Made by a program: the position numbers and the translations under genes. Shown here piece after piece: positions 13,746-25,559 of a stretch of DNA of 64,000 nucleotides. The notes beneath the pieces are model-generated. The model was not told the origin of the DNA, did no database searches, and was given only the letters and a program-made list of their open reading frames with translations. Numbering within the stretch: the stretch's first letter is position 1; each line of letters starts with the position of its first letter. The DNA is taken from positions 930,001 through 994,000 of the forward strand of contig NC_071350.1 of NCBI RefSeq assembly GCF_027744825.2, in the 5' to 3' direction. The stretch comes from Synchiropus splendidus (lineage: Eukaryota > Chordata > Actinopteri > Syngnathiformes > Callionymidae).

Positions 13746-15187
13746 CATTGTGCCATAACTTTGCAGGGAAACTTCAGAACATGAAATTTTCACCTCCCAC
13801 TATAGCAGAAATGGTTTTTCTAGTAGTTGCACATCAAATCTAAGCGGTCTGATGTGTTGTTCCAAAGTTATCAACATTTTTATGTTTGGCCTTCCGGAAC
13901 TCTCCTTATCTCACGCTTAAAACGTGTTTTCTGCATTGTGCCATAACTTTGCAGGGAAGCTTTAGAACATGAAATATTCACTTGCCGCTATAGTAGAAAG
14001 GGTCTTTCTAGTAGTTGCACATCAAATCTAAGCTGTCTGTAGAATTCTTCCTGAGTTATCAACATTTTTATGTTTGGCGTTCCGGAATCGACCTTATCTC
14101 AGGCAGAAAACGTGTTTTCTGCATTGTGCCATAACTTTGCAAGGAAGCTTTAGAACATGAAATTTTCACCTCCCACTAGAGCAGAAAGGGTATTTCTAGT
14201 AGTTGTACAACAAATCTAAGCTGTCTGAAGTGTTTTTCGAAAGTTATCAGCATTTTTATGTTTGGCGTTCCGGAATCGACCTTATCTCAGGATGAAAACG
14301 CGCTTTCTGCATTGTGCCAAAACTTTTCAGGGAAGCTTCAGAATATGAAATTTTCACGCCCCACTATAGCAGAAAGGGTATTTCTAGTAGTTGCACATCA
14401 AATCAAAGCTGTCTGTAGAGTTTTTCCTGAGTTATCACCATTTTTATGTTTGGTGTTCCAGAAACAACCTTGTCTCAGGCTGAAAACGCGTTTTACGCAA
14501 TTTGCCATAACTTTGCAGGAAAGCCTCAGAACATGAAATTTTCACCTCCCACTATAGCAGAAAGGGTCTTTCTAGTAGTTGCACATCAAATCTAAGCTGT
14601 CTGAAGTGTATTTCCAAAGTTATCGACATTTTTATGTTTGGCATTCTGGTATCCACCTTATCTCAGGCTGAAAACGCGTTTTCTGCATTGTGCCATAACT
14701 TTGCAATGAAGCTTTAGAACATGAAATTTTCACCTCCAACTATAGCAGAAAGGGTCTTCCTAGTAGTTGCACATCAAATCTAAGCTGTCTGAAGTGTTTT
14801 TCCAAAGTTATCAACATTTTTATGTTTGGCGTTCTGGAACCCACCTTATCTCAGGCTGAAAACGCGTTTTCTGCATTGTGCCATAACTTTGCAGGTAGAC
14901 TTCAGAACATGAAATTTTCTCCTCCCACTATATCAGAAAGGGCATTTCTAGTAGTTGCACATCAAACCTCAGCTGTCTGAAGTGTTTTTCCTAAGTTATC
15001 AACATTTTTATGTTTGGCGTTCCGGAATCGACCTCATCTCAGGCTGAAAACGCGTTTTACGCATTGTGCCATAACTTTGGTGGGAAGCTTCAGATCATCG
15101 AATTTTCACCACCCACTATATCAGAAAGGGTCTTTCTAGTAGTTGCACATAAAATCTAAGCAGTCTGAAGTGTTTTTCCAAAGTTAT

Positions 15188-16310
15188 CAACATTTTTATG
15201 TTTGGCGTACCGGAATCTATCTTATCTCAGGCTGAAGACGTGTTTTCTGCATTGTGCCATAACTTTGCAGGCAAGATTCAGAAAACGAAATTTTCACATC
15301 CCACAATAGCAGAAATGGTCTTTCTAGGAGTTGCACATCAAATCTAAGCTGTCTGAAGTGTTTATCCAAAGTTATCAACATTTTTATGTTTGGCGTTCCA
15401 GAATCGACCTTATCTCAGGCTGAAAACGCGTTTCCTGCATTGTGGCATAACTTTGCAGGGATGCTTCAGAACATGAAATTTTCACCTCCCATTGTAGCAG
15501 AAAGGGTCTTTCTAGTAGTTGCACATCAAATCTAAGCTGTCTGAAGTGTTTTTCCAAAGTTATCAACATTTTTATGTTTGGCGTTCTGGAACCCACCTAA
15601 TCTCAGGCTGAAAACGCGTTTTCTGCATTGTGCCATAACTTTTCAGGGAAGCTTCAGAACATGAAATGTTCGCCTCCCACTATAGCAGATAGGGTCTTTC
15701 TAGTAGTTGCACATCAAATCTAAGCTGTCTGAAGTGTTTTTCCAAAGTTATCAACATTGTTATATTTGGCGTACCGGAATCTATCTTATCTCAGGCTGAA
15801 GACGTGTTTTCTGCATTGTGCCATAACTTTGCAGGCAAGAGTCAGAACATGAAATTTTCACATCCCACAATAGCAGAAATGGTCTTTCTAGGAGTTGCAC
15901 ATCAAATCTAAGCTGTCTGAAGTGTTTATCCAAAGTTATCAACATTTTTATGTTTGGCGTTCCGGAATCGACCTTATCTCAGGCTGAAAACGCGTTTCCT
16001 GCATTGTGGCATAACTTTGCAGGGATGCTTCAGAACATGAAATTTTCACCTCCCATTGTAGCAGAAAGGGTCTTTCTAGTAGTTGCACATCAAATCTAAG
16101 CTGTCTGAAGTGTTTTTCCAAAGTTATCAACATTTTTATGTTTGTCGTTCTGGAACCCACCTAATCTCAGGCTGAAAACGCGTTTTCTGCATTGTGCCAT
16201 AACTTTTCAGGGAATCTTCAGAACATGAAATGTTCGCCTCCCACTATAGCAGATAGGGTCTTTCTAGTAGTTGCACATCAAATCTAAGCTGTCTGAAGTG
16301 TTTGTCCAAA
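15188..16310 (+). repeat. Tandem duplication of a 3-monomer unit (564 bp)
   Basis: About 15188-15751 and 15752-16310 are direct copies at a 564-bp offset (exactly three monomers). Both contain the GGAATCTATCTTATC variant with GAAGACGTG, the GTGTTTATCCAAAG monomer with GCATTGTGGC, and the TGTTCGCCTCCC monomer with AGCAGATAGGG. Small differences such as CAAGATTCAG against CAAGAGTCAG show the copies have begun to diverge. Confidence 0.85.
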
Positions 16311-18179
16311 GTTATCAACATTGTTATATTTGGTGTTCTGGAACCCACCTTATCTCAGGCTGAAAACGCGTTGTCTGCATTGTGCCATAACTTTGCAGGG
16401 AAGCTTCAGAACATGAAATTTTCACCTCCCACTATAGCAGAATGGGTCTTTCTAGTAGTTGCACATCAAATCTAAGCTGTTTGAAGTGTTTTTCCAAAGT
16501 TAACACCATTTATATGTTTGGCGTTCTGAAATCAGCCTCATCTCAGGCTGAAAACGCGTTTTACGCATTGTGCCATAACTTTGCAGGAAAGCTTCAGAAC
16601 ATGAAATTTTCACTTCCCACTATAGCAGAAAGTGGCGTTCTAGTAGTTGCACATCAAATCTAAGCTGTCTGAAGTGTTTTTCCAAAGTTATCTACATTTT
16701 TATGTTTGGCGTTCTGGAACCCACCTTAACTCAGGCTGAAAACGCGTTTTCTGCATTGTGCCATAACTTTGCAAGGAGACTTCAGAACATGAAATTTTCT
16801 CCTCCCACTATGTCAGAAAGGGTATTTCTAGTAGTTGCACATCAAATCTATGCTGTCTGTAGAGTTTTTCCTGAGTTATCAACATTTTTATGTTTGGCGT
16901 TCTGAAATCAACCTCATCTCAGGCTGAAAACGCGTTTTACGCATTGTGCCATAACTTTGCAGGGAAGCTTCAGAACATGATATTTTCACCTCCCACTATA
17001 GCAGAAAGGGTCTTTCTAGTAGTTGCACATCAAATCTAAGCTGTCTGATGTGTTGTTCCAAAGTTATCAACATTTTTATGTTTGGCGTTCCGGAACGCTC
17101 CTTATCTCACGCTTAAAACGCGTTTTCTGCATTGTGCCATAACTTTGCAGGGAAGCTTTAGAACATGAAATTTTCACCTCGCACTAGAGCAGAAAGGGTA
17201 TTTCTAGTAGTTGCCCAACAAATCTAAGCTGTCTGAAGTGTTTTTCGAAAGTTGTCAACATTTTTATGTTTGGCGTTCCGGAATCAACCTTATCTCAGGC
17301 TGAAAACGCGTTTTACGCATTGTGCCATAACTTTTCAGGAAAGCTTCAGAACATGAAATTTTCAACTCCCACTATAGCAGAAAGGGTCTTTCTAGTAGTT
17401 GCACATCAAATCTAAGCTGTCTGTAGAGTTTTTCCTGAGTTATCAACATTTTTATGTTTGGCGTTCCGGAATCGACCTTATCTCAGGATGATAAATCGTT
17501 TTCTGCATTGTCCCATAACTTTGCAGGGAAGCTTCAGAACATGACATTTTAACCTGCCACTATAGCAGAAAGGGTCCTTCTAGTAGTTGCACATCAAATC
17601 TAACCTGTCTGAAGTGTTTTTCCAAAGTTATCAACATTCTTGTGTTTGGCGTTCCAGAATCAACCTTATCTCAGGCTGAAAACGCGTTTTCAGCATTGTG
17701 CCATCACTTTGCATTGAAGCTTCAGAACATGAAATTTTAACATCCCACGATAGCAGAAAGGGTCTTTCTAGTAGTTGCACATCAAATCTAAGCTGTTTGA
17801 AGTGTTTTTCCAAAGTTATCAATATTTTTATGTTTGGCGTTCCGGAATCGACCTTATCTCAGGCTGAAAACGCCTTTCCTGCATTGTGGCATAACTTTGC
17901 AGGGATGCTTCAGAACATGAAATTTTCACCCCCCACTGTAGCAGAAAGGGTCTTTCTAGGAGTTGCACATCAAATCTAAGCTGTCTGAAGTGTTTTTCCA
18001 AAGTTATCAACATTCTTATGTTTGGCGTTCCGGAATCAACCTTATCTCAAGCTGAAAACGCGTTTTACGCATTTTGCCATAACTTTGCAGGAAAGCCACA
18101 GAACATGAAATTTTCACCTCCCACTATAGCAGAAAGGGTCTTTCTAATAGTTGCACATAAAATCTAAGTTGTCTGAAGT

Positions 18180-19900
18180 GTTTTTGCAAAGTTATCAACA
18201 TTCTTATGTTTGGCGTTCCGGAATCAACCTTATCTCAGACTGAAAACGTGTTTTCTGCATTGTGGCATAACTTTGCAGGAAAACTTCAGAACATGAAATT
18301 TTCACCTCCAACTATAGCAGAAAGGTTCTTTCTAGTAGTTGCGCATCAAATCTAAGCTGTCTGAAGTGTTTTTTTTCCAAAGTTCTCAACATTCTTATGT
18401 TTGGCGTTCCGGAATCAACCTTATCTGAGGCTGAAAACGCGTTTTACGCATTGTGCCATAACTTTGCAGGAAAGCTTCAGAACATGAAATTTTCAACTCC
18501 CACTATAGCAGAAAGGGTCTTTCTAGTAGTTGCACATCAAATCTAAGCTGTCTCAAGTGTTTTTCCAAAGTTATCAATATTTTTATGTTTGGCGTTCCGG
18601 AATCGACCTTATCTCAGGCTGAAAACGCGTTTCCTGCAATTTGGCATAACTTTGCAAGGATGCTTCAGAACATGAAATTTTCACCTCCCACTGTAGCAGA
18701 AAGGGTCTTTCTAGTAGTTGCACATCAAATCTAAGCTGTTTGAAGTGTTTTTCCAAAGTTAACACCATTTTTATGTTTGGCGTTCCAGAAACAACCTTAT
18801 CTCAGGCTGAAAACGCGTTTTACGCAATTTGCCATAACTTTGCAGGAAAGCTTCAGAACATGAAATTTTCACCTCCCACTATAGCAGAAAGTGGCTTTCT
18901 AGTAGTTTCACATCAAATCTAAGCTGTCTGAAGTGTTTTTCCAAAGTTATCTACATTTTTATGTTTAGCGTTCTGGAACCCACCTTATCTCGGGCTGAAA
19001 ACGGGTTTTCTGCATTGTGCCATAACTTTGCAGGGAGACTTCAGAACATGAAATTTTCACCTCCCACTATATCAGAAAGGTTCTTTCGAGTAGTTGCACA
19101 TCAAATCTAAGCTGTCTGAAGTGTATTTCCAAAGTTATCAACATTCTTATGTTTGGCGTTCCGGAATCAACCTTATCTCAGACTGAAAACGTGTTTTCTG
19201 CATTGTGCCATAACTTTGCAGGGAAACTTCAGAACATGAAATTTTCACCTCCAACTATAGCAGAAAGGGTCTTTCTAGTAGTTGCACGTCAAATCTAAGC
19301 TGTTTGAAGTGTTTTTCCAAAGTTATCAACATTTTTATGTTTGGCTTTCTGGTATCCACCTTATCTCAGGCTGAAAACGCGTTTTCTGCATTGTGCCATA
19401 ACTTTGCAATGAAGCTTTAGAACATGAAATTTTCACATCCAACTATAGCAGAAAGGGTCTTTCTAGTAGTTGCACATCAAATCTAAGCTGTCTGAAGTGT
19501 TTTTCCAAAGTTATCAACATTTTTATGTTTGGCGTTCCGGAATCAACCTTATCTCAAGCTGAAAACGCGTTTCCTGCATTGTGGCATAACTTTGCAAGGA
19601 TCCTTCAGAACATGACATTTTCACCTCCCACTTTAGCAGAAAGGGTCTTTCTAGTAGTTGCACATCAAATCTAAGCTGTTTGAAGTGTTTTTCCAAAGTT
19701 AACACCATTTTTATGTTTGGCGTTCCAGAAACAACCTTATCTCAGGCTGAAAACGCGTTTTACGCAATTTGCCATAACTTTGCAGGAAAGCTTCAGAACA
19801 TGAAATTTTCACCTCCCACTTCAGCAGAAAGGGTCTTTCTAGTAGTTGCACATCAAATCTAAGCTGTCTGAAGTGTTTTTCCAAAGTTATCAACATTTTT
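18180..19900 (+). repeat. 5-monomer (940 bp) offset repeat, mosaic
   Basis: Segments near 18180-18370 and 18560-18960 recur 940 bp downstream (five monomers), including GACTGAAAACGTG and the AACACCATTTTTATG monomer with GCAATTTGCC. Intervening monomers do not all match, so conversion or further rearrangement has occurred. The AACACCATT-type monomer is found again near 20640 (AACCCCATT), ten monomers after the first. Confidence 0.65.
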
Positions 19901-21058
19901 ATGTTTGGCTTCCCGGAATCGACCTTATCTCAGGATGAAAAATCGTTTTCTGCGTTGTCCCATAACTTTGCAGGGAAGCTTCAGAACATGAAATTCTGAC
20001 CTCCCAATATAGCAGAAAGGGTCTTTCTAGTAGTTGTGCATCAAATCTAAGCTGTCTGAAGTGTTTTTCCAAAGTAATCAACATTTTTATGTTTGGCGTT
20101 CTGGAACCCACCTTATCTCAGGCTGAAAACGCGTTTTCTGCATTGTGCCATAACTTTGCAGGGAGACTTCAGAACATGAAATTTTCTCCTCCCACTATAG
20201 CAGAAAGGGTATTTCTAGTAGTTGCATATCAAATCTAAGTTGTCTGAAGTGTTTTTCGAAAGTTTTCTACATTTTTATGTTTGGCGTTCCTGAATCGACC
20301 TTATCTCAGGCTGAAAACGCGTTTTCTGCAATGTGCCATAACTTTGCAGGGAAGCTTCAGAACATGAAATTTGAACTTCCACTATAGCAGAAAGGCTCTT
20401 TCCAGCAGTTGCACATCAAATCTAAGCTGTCTGAAGTGTATTTCCAAAGTTATCAACATTGTTATGTTTGGCGTTCCGGAATCGACCTTATCTCAGACTG
20501 AAAACGTGTTTTCTGCATTGTGCCATAACTTTGCATGGAAACTTCAGAACATGAAATTTTCTCCTCCAACTATAGCAGAAAGGGTCTTTCTAGTAGTTGC
20601 ACATCAAATCTAAGCTGTTTGAAGTGTTTTTCCAAAGTTAACCCCATTTTTATGTTTGGCGTTCCAGAAACAACCTTATCTCAGGCTGAAAACGCGTTTT
20701 ACGCAATTTGCCATAACTTTGCAGGAAAGCTTCAGAACATGAAATTTTCACCTCCCACTATAGCAGAAAGGGTCTTTCTAGTAGTTGCACATCAAATCTA
20801 AGCTGTTTGAAGTGTTTTTCCAAAGTTATCAACATTCTTATGTTTGGCGTTCCGGAATCGACCTTTTCTCAGTCTGAAAACGCGTTTTCTGCATTGTGCC
20901 ATAACTTTGCAGGGAAGCTTTAGAACATGAAATTTTGACTTCCCAATATAGCAAAAAGGGTCTTTCTAGTAGTTGCAGATCAAATCTAAGCTGTCTGAAG
21001 TGTATTTCCAAAGTTATCAACATTTTTATGTTTGGCGTTCTGGTATCCACCTTATCTC

Positions 21059-21070
21059 AGGCTGAAAACG
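21059..21070. repeat. LINE target-site duplication, left copy
   Basis: AGGCTGAAAACG, monomer positions 23-34, directly beside the LINE tail. The same 12 bases resume the monomer on the other side of the element. The right end of this copy is the centre of the monomer palindrome AAAACGCGTTTT. Confidence 0.88.
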
Positions 21071-21093
21071 CCTTCACCTTCACCTTCACCTTC
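21071..21093 (-). repeat. LINE 3' tail, short tandem repeat
   Basis: On the plus strand the unit CCTTCA is repeated nearly four times directly beside the satellite. In element orientation this is a GGTGAA-type tail following GGATAAGCGGCAGAAG. Such tails, instead of poly(A), are usual for RTE-type LINEs and mark the site where reverse transcription was primed. Confidence 0.85.
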
Positions 21094-21102
21094 TTCTGCC
21101 GC

Positions 21103-22162
21103 TTATCCGGGGTCGGGTCGCGGAGGCAGCATTCGGAGCAAGGAAGCCCAAACTTCCCGGTCCGCACAAACCTCCTCCAGCTCCTCCCGGGGGATCCCGA
21201 GGCGTTCCCAGGCCAGACCGGAGACATAATCTCTCCAGCGAGTCCTGGGTCTTCCCCGGGGTCTCCTCCCGGTAGGACATGCCCGGAACACCTCCCCAGG
21301 GAGGCGTCCAGGGGGCATCCGGATCAGATGCCCGAGCCACCTCAGCTGGTTCCTCTCGATGTGGAGGAGCAGCGGCTCCACCCCGAGCTCCTCCCGGATG
21401 ACCGAACTCCTCACCCTATCTCTAAGGGTGCGCCCAGCCACCCTGCGGAGGAAACTCATCTCAGCGGCTTGTATCCGCGATCCCATCCTTTCGGTCACTA
21501 CCCAAAGCTCGTGACCATAGGTGAGGGTGGGAACGTAGATCGATCGGTAAATCGAGAGCTTCGTCTTGTGACTCAGCTCTCTCTTCACCACGACGGTCCG
21601 ATACAGCGACCGCATCACTGCTGCCGCTGCACCAACCCGTCTATCAATCTCACGCTCCCTTTTTCCCTCACTCGAGAACAAGACCACGAGATACTTAAAC
21701 TCCGCCACTTGAGGCAAGAACTCTCCACCAACCTGGAGAGAGCAAACCACCGTGTTCCGGTCGAGAACCATGGCCTCAGACTTGGAGGTACTGATCCTCA
21801 TCCCGGCCGCTTCACACTCGGCTGCAAACCGACCCAGCGCATGCTGAAGGTCCCGGTCCGATGAGGCCAGCAGAACAACATCGTCCGCAAATAGCAGAGA
21901 TGAAATTCTGTGGTTCCCGAACCGGATCCCCTCCGACCCCTGGCTACGCCTAGAAATTCTGTCCATAAAAGTGATGAACAGAACCGGTGACAAAGGGCAG
22001 CCCTGGCGGAGACCAACATGCACCGGGAACAGGTCTGATTTCCTGCCGGCAATGCGAACCATGCTCCTGCTCCGGTCATACAAGGAGCGGACAGCCCCTA
22101 GCAGAGGGTCCCGCACCCCATATTCCCGGAGCACCCCCCACAGGACATCGCGAGGGACACGG
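21103..22162 (-). pseudogene. LINE reverse transcriptase, C-terminal fragment
   Basis: Open minus-strand frame of 363 codons counted from an ATG at 22192-22194. That ATG and the first ten residues are satellite, so element-derived protein begins around residue 11-12. Visible motifs: GLRQGCPLSP (61-70), a core reverse-transcriptase motif; FADD (102-105), the catalytic aspartate pair; KYLVVLF (167-173), usually KYLG; YGHELWV (226-232); LRWLGHLIRMPPGRLP (284-299); and a basic GRRPRGRPRTRW tract (309-320). The frame stays open to a TAA at 21103-21105, ending in PPRPDPG, the normal C-terminal style of fish elements. The endonuclease and first reverse-transcriptase blocks are missing, so it cannot act alone. 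Absence of stops suggests a fairly recent insertion. The long plus-strand frame over the same bases is antisense. Confidence 0.88.
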
Positions 22163-22174
22163 AGGCTGAAAACG
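22163..22174. repeat. LINE target-site duplication, right copy
   Basis: AGGCTGAAAACG, identical to 21059-21070, preceded by LINE sequence (GGACACGG) and followed by the normal monomer continuation CGTTTTCTGCATTGTGCC. Twelve bases are therefore present twice relative to an empty monomer. Confidence 0.88.
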
Positions 22175-22282
22175 CGTTTTCTGCATTGTGCCATAACTTG
22201 CCATAAAATCTTAGCTGTCTGATGAGTTGTTCCAAAGTTATCAACATTTTTATGTTTGGCGTTCCGGAACTCGCCTTATCTC
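22163..22282 (+). repeat. Shortened satellite monomer beside the LINE
   Basis: The first monomer after the LINE passes from GTGCCATAACTTG straight to CCATAAAATCTTAGCTG, losing about 68 bp that would hold the HindIII site and the CTCCCACTATAGCAG motif. The flanking monomers are full length. I found no other monomer in the window with this junction, so it may have arisen with or after the LINE insertion. Confidence 0.75.
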
Positions 22283-25200
22283 ACGCTTAAAACGCGTTTT
22301 CTGCATTGTGCCATAACTTTGCAGGGAAGCTTCAGAACATGAAATTTTCACCTCCCACTATAGCAGAAAGTGCCTTTCTAGTAGTTGCACATCAAATCTA
22401 AGCTGTCTGAAGTGTTTTTCGAAAGTTATCAACATTTTTATGTTTGGCGTTCCGGAATCGACCTTATCACAGGATGAAAAATCGTTTTCTGCATTGTCCC
22501 ATAACTTTGCAGGGAAGCTTCAGAACATGAAATTTTGACCTCCCAATATAGCAGAAAGGGTCTTTCCAATAGTTGCACATCTAATCTAATCTGTCTGAAG
22601 TGTATTTCGAAAGTTATCAACATTTCTATGTTTGGCGTTCCGGAATCGACCTAATCTCAGGCTTAAAACGCGTTTTACGCATTGTGCCATAACTTTGCAG
22701 GGAACCTTTAGAACATGAAATTTTCACCTCCCACTATAACAGAAAGGGTCTTTCTAGTAGTTGCACGTCAAATCTAAGCTGTTTGAAGTGTTTTTCCAAA
22801 GTTATCACCATTTTTATATTTGGCGTTCCAGAAACAACCTTGTCTCAGGCTGAAAACGCGTTTTACGCAATTTGCCATAACTTTGCAGGAAAGCCTCAGA
22901 ACATGAAAGTTTCACCGCCGACTATAGCAGAAAGGGTCTTTCTAGTAGTTGCACATCAAATATAAGCTGTCTGATGTGTTTTTCCAAAGTTATCAACATT
23001 TTTATGTTTGGCGTTCCGGAACCCACCTTATCTCAGGCTGAAAACGCGTTTTCTGCATTGTGCCATAACTTTGCAGGAAAGCTTCAAAAATGAAATTGTC
23101 ACCTCCCACTATAGCAGAAAGGGTCTTTCTAGTAGTTGCACCTCAAATCTAAGCTGTCTGAATTGTTTTTCCAAAGTTATCAACATTTTTATTTTTGGCG
23201 TTCCGGAAAACATCTTATCTCAGGCTGAAAACGCGTTTTCTGCATTGTGCCATAACTTTGAAGGAAAGCTTCAGAAGACGAAAGTTTCACCTACCACTAT
23301 AGTAGAAATTGTCTTTCTAGTAGTTGCACATCAAATCTAAGCTGTCTGAAGTGGTTTTCCAAAGTTATCAACATTTTTATGTTTGGCGTTCCGGAACCCA
23401 CCTTTTTTCAGGCTGAAAACGCGTTTTCTGCATTGTGCCATAACTTTGCAGGGAAGCTTCAGAACATGAAATTTTCACCTCCCACTATAGCAGAAAGGGT
23501 CTTTCTAGTAGTTCCACATCAAATCTAAGCTGTCTGAAATGTTTTCCGAAAGTCATCAACATTTTTATGTTTGGCGTTCCGGAATCGACCTTATCTCAGG
23601 ATGAAAAATCGTTTTCTGCATTGTCCCATAACTTTGCAGGGAAACTTCAGAACATGAAATTTTAACCTTCCACTAAAGCAGAAAGGGTCTTTCTAGTAGC
23701 TGCACATCAAATCTAAGCTGTCTGAAGTGTTTTTCGAAAGTTATCAACATTTTTATGTTTGGCGTTCCAGAATCAACCTTATCTCAGGCTGAAAACGCGT
23801 TTTCTGCATTGTGCCATAACTTCTCAGGGAAGCTTCAGAACATGAAATATTCACCTCCCACTATAGCAGAAAGGGTCTTTCTAGTAGTTGCACATCAAAT
23901 CTAAGCTGTCTAAAGAGTTTTTCCAAAGTTATCAGTATTTTTATGTTTGGCGTTCCGGAATCGACCTTATCTCAGGCTGAAAACGCGTTTCCTGCATTGT
24001 GGCATAACTTTGCAGGGAAGCTTCAGAACATCGAATTTTCACCTCCCACAATGGCAGAAATGGTCTTTCTAGTAGTTGCACATCAAATCTAAGCTGTCTG
24101 AAGTGTTTTTCCAGAATTATGAACGTGTTTATGTTTGGCGTTCCGGAATCGACCTTATCTCAGGCTGAAAACGCGTTTTACGCATGGTGCCATAACTTTG
24201 CAGGGAAGCTTCAGAACATCGAATTTTCACCTCCCACTATAGCAGAAACGGTCTTTCTCGTAGTTGCACGTCAAATCTAAGCTGTCTGAAGTGTTTTTCC
24301 AAAGTTTTCAAGATTTTTATGTTTGGCGTTCCGGAATCGACCATATCTCAGGCTGAAAACGCGTATTCTGCATTGTGCCTTAACTTTGCAGGGAAGCTTC
24401 AGAACATGAAATTTTCACCTCCCACTATAGCAGAAAGGGTCTTTCTTGTAGTTGCACATCAATTGTAAGCGGTCTGAAGTGTATTTCAAAAGTTTACAAC
24501 TTTTTTATGTTTGACGTTCCTGAATCGACCTGATCACAGGCTGAAAACGCGTTTCACGCATTGTTCCATAACTTTGCCGTGAAGCTTCAGAACATGAATT
24601 TTTCACCACCCACAATCGCAGAAAGGGTCTTTCTAGTAGTTGCACGTGAAATCTAAGCTGTCTGAAGTGTTTTTCCAAAGTTATCAACACTTTTATGTTT
24701 GGCGTTCCGGAATCGACCTTATCTCAGGCTGAATACGCGTTTTAAGCATTGTGCCACAACTATGCATAAAGCTTAAGAACATGAAATTTTGACCTCCCAC
24801 TATAGCAGAAAGGGTCTTTCTAGTAGTTTCACGTGAAATCTATGCTGTCTGAAGTGTTTTTCCAAAGTTATCAACATTTTTATGTTTGGCGTTCCGGAAT
24901 CGACTTTATCTCAGGCTGAAAACCTTTTTTTCCGCATTGTGCCATAACTTTGCAGGAAACTTCAGAATAAGAAATTTTAACCTCCCACTGTTGCAGAAAG
25001 GGTCTGTCTTGTAGTTGCACATCAAATCGAAGCTGTCTGAAGTGTTTTTCCAAAGTTATCAACATTTTCATGTTTGCCGTTCTGGAACCCACCTTATCTC
25101 AGGCTGAAAACGCATTTTCTGCATTGTGCCATAACTTTGCAGGCACGCTTCAGAACATGAAATTTTCACATGCCACTATTGCAGAAAGGGTTTTTCTAGT

Positions 25201-25559
25201 AGTTGCACATCAAATCTAATCTGTCTGAAGTGTTTTTCCAAAGTTTTCAAGATTTTTATGTTTGGCGTTCCGGAATCGACCATATCTCAGGCTGAAAACG
25301 CGTATTCTGCATTGTGCCTTAACTTTGCAGGGAAGCTTCAGAACATGAAATTTTCAACTCCCACTATAGCAGAAATGGTCTTTCTAGTAGTTGCTCGTCA
25401 AATCTAAGCTGTCTGAAGTGTTTTTCCGAAGTTATCAACATTTTTATGATTGGCGTTCCGGAATCGACCATATCTCAGGCTGAAAACGCGTTTCCTGCAT
25501 TGTGGCATAACTTTGCAGGGAAGCTTCAGAACATGAAATTTTCATTTCCCACTGTAGCA

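Larger units (their letters stand above)
1..21070 (+). repeat. 188-bp satellite array, left block
   Basis: Continuous head-to-tail array of a 188-bp monomer, about 112 copies, all in plus orientation. Landmarks recurring every 188 bp are GTTCCGGAATCGACC, CTGAAAACGCGTTTT, GCATTGTGCCATAACTTTGC, a HindIII site (AAGCTT), CTCCCACTATAGCAG and GTTATCAACATTTTTATG. Monomers differ mainly at the CpG sites, at the GTTTTCTGC / GTTTTACGC / GTTTCCTGC position and in the stretch after the HindIII site. From 1 to about 12757 long near-identical multi-monomer blocks recur. From about 12757 to 21058 the order is less regular, with short duplications only. No gene, RNA or other unique sequence is visible. Short open frames on both strands are monomer artefacts. 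Confidence 0.97.
21071..22162 (-). mobile_element. 5'-truncated non-LTR retrotransposon (Rex3/RTE-like LINE)
   Basis: A GC-rich 1092-bp segment interrupts the satellite on the minus strand. It encodes the C-terminal part of a LINE reverse transcriptase and ends at 21071-21093 in a short tandem tail that reads (GGTGAA)n in element orientation. The endonuclease domain and N-terminal reverse transcriptase are absent, so it is a typical 5'-truncated copy. The 12-bp AGGCTGAAAACG at 21059-21070 is repeated at 22163-22174, whereas an uninterrupted monomer carries it once, so it is a target-site duplication. Fish Rex3 (RTE clade) elements are known for short tandem-repeat 3' tails. The family name rests on recognition only and another fish LINE is possible. 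Confidence 0.9.

Noticed and set aside
20935..21864. 309-codon plus-strand open frame across the LINE
   Set aside because: It is antisense to the reverse-transcriptase frame and starts in satellite. The minus strand carries the recognised motifs.
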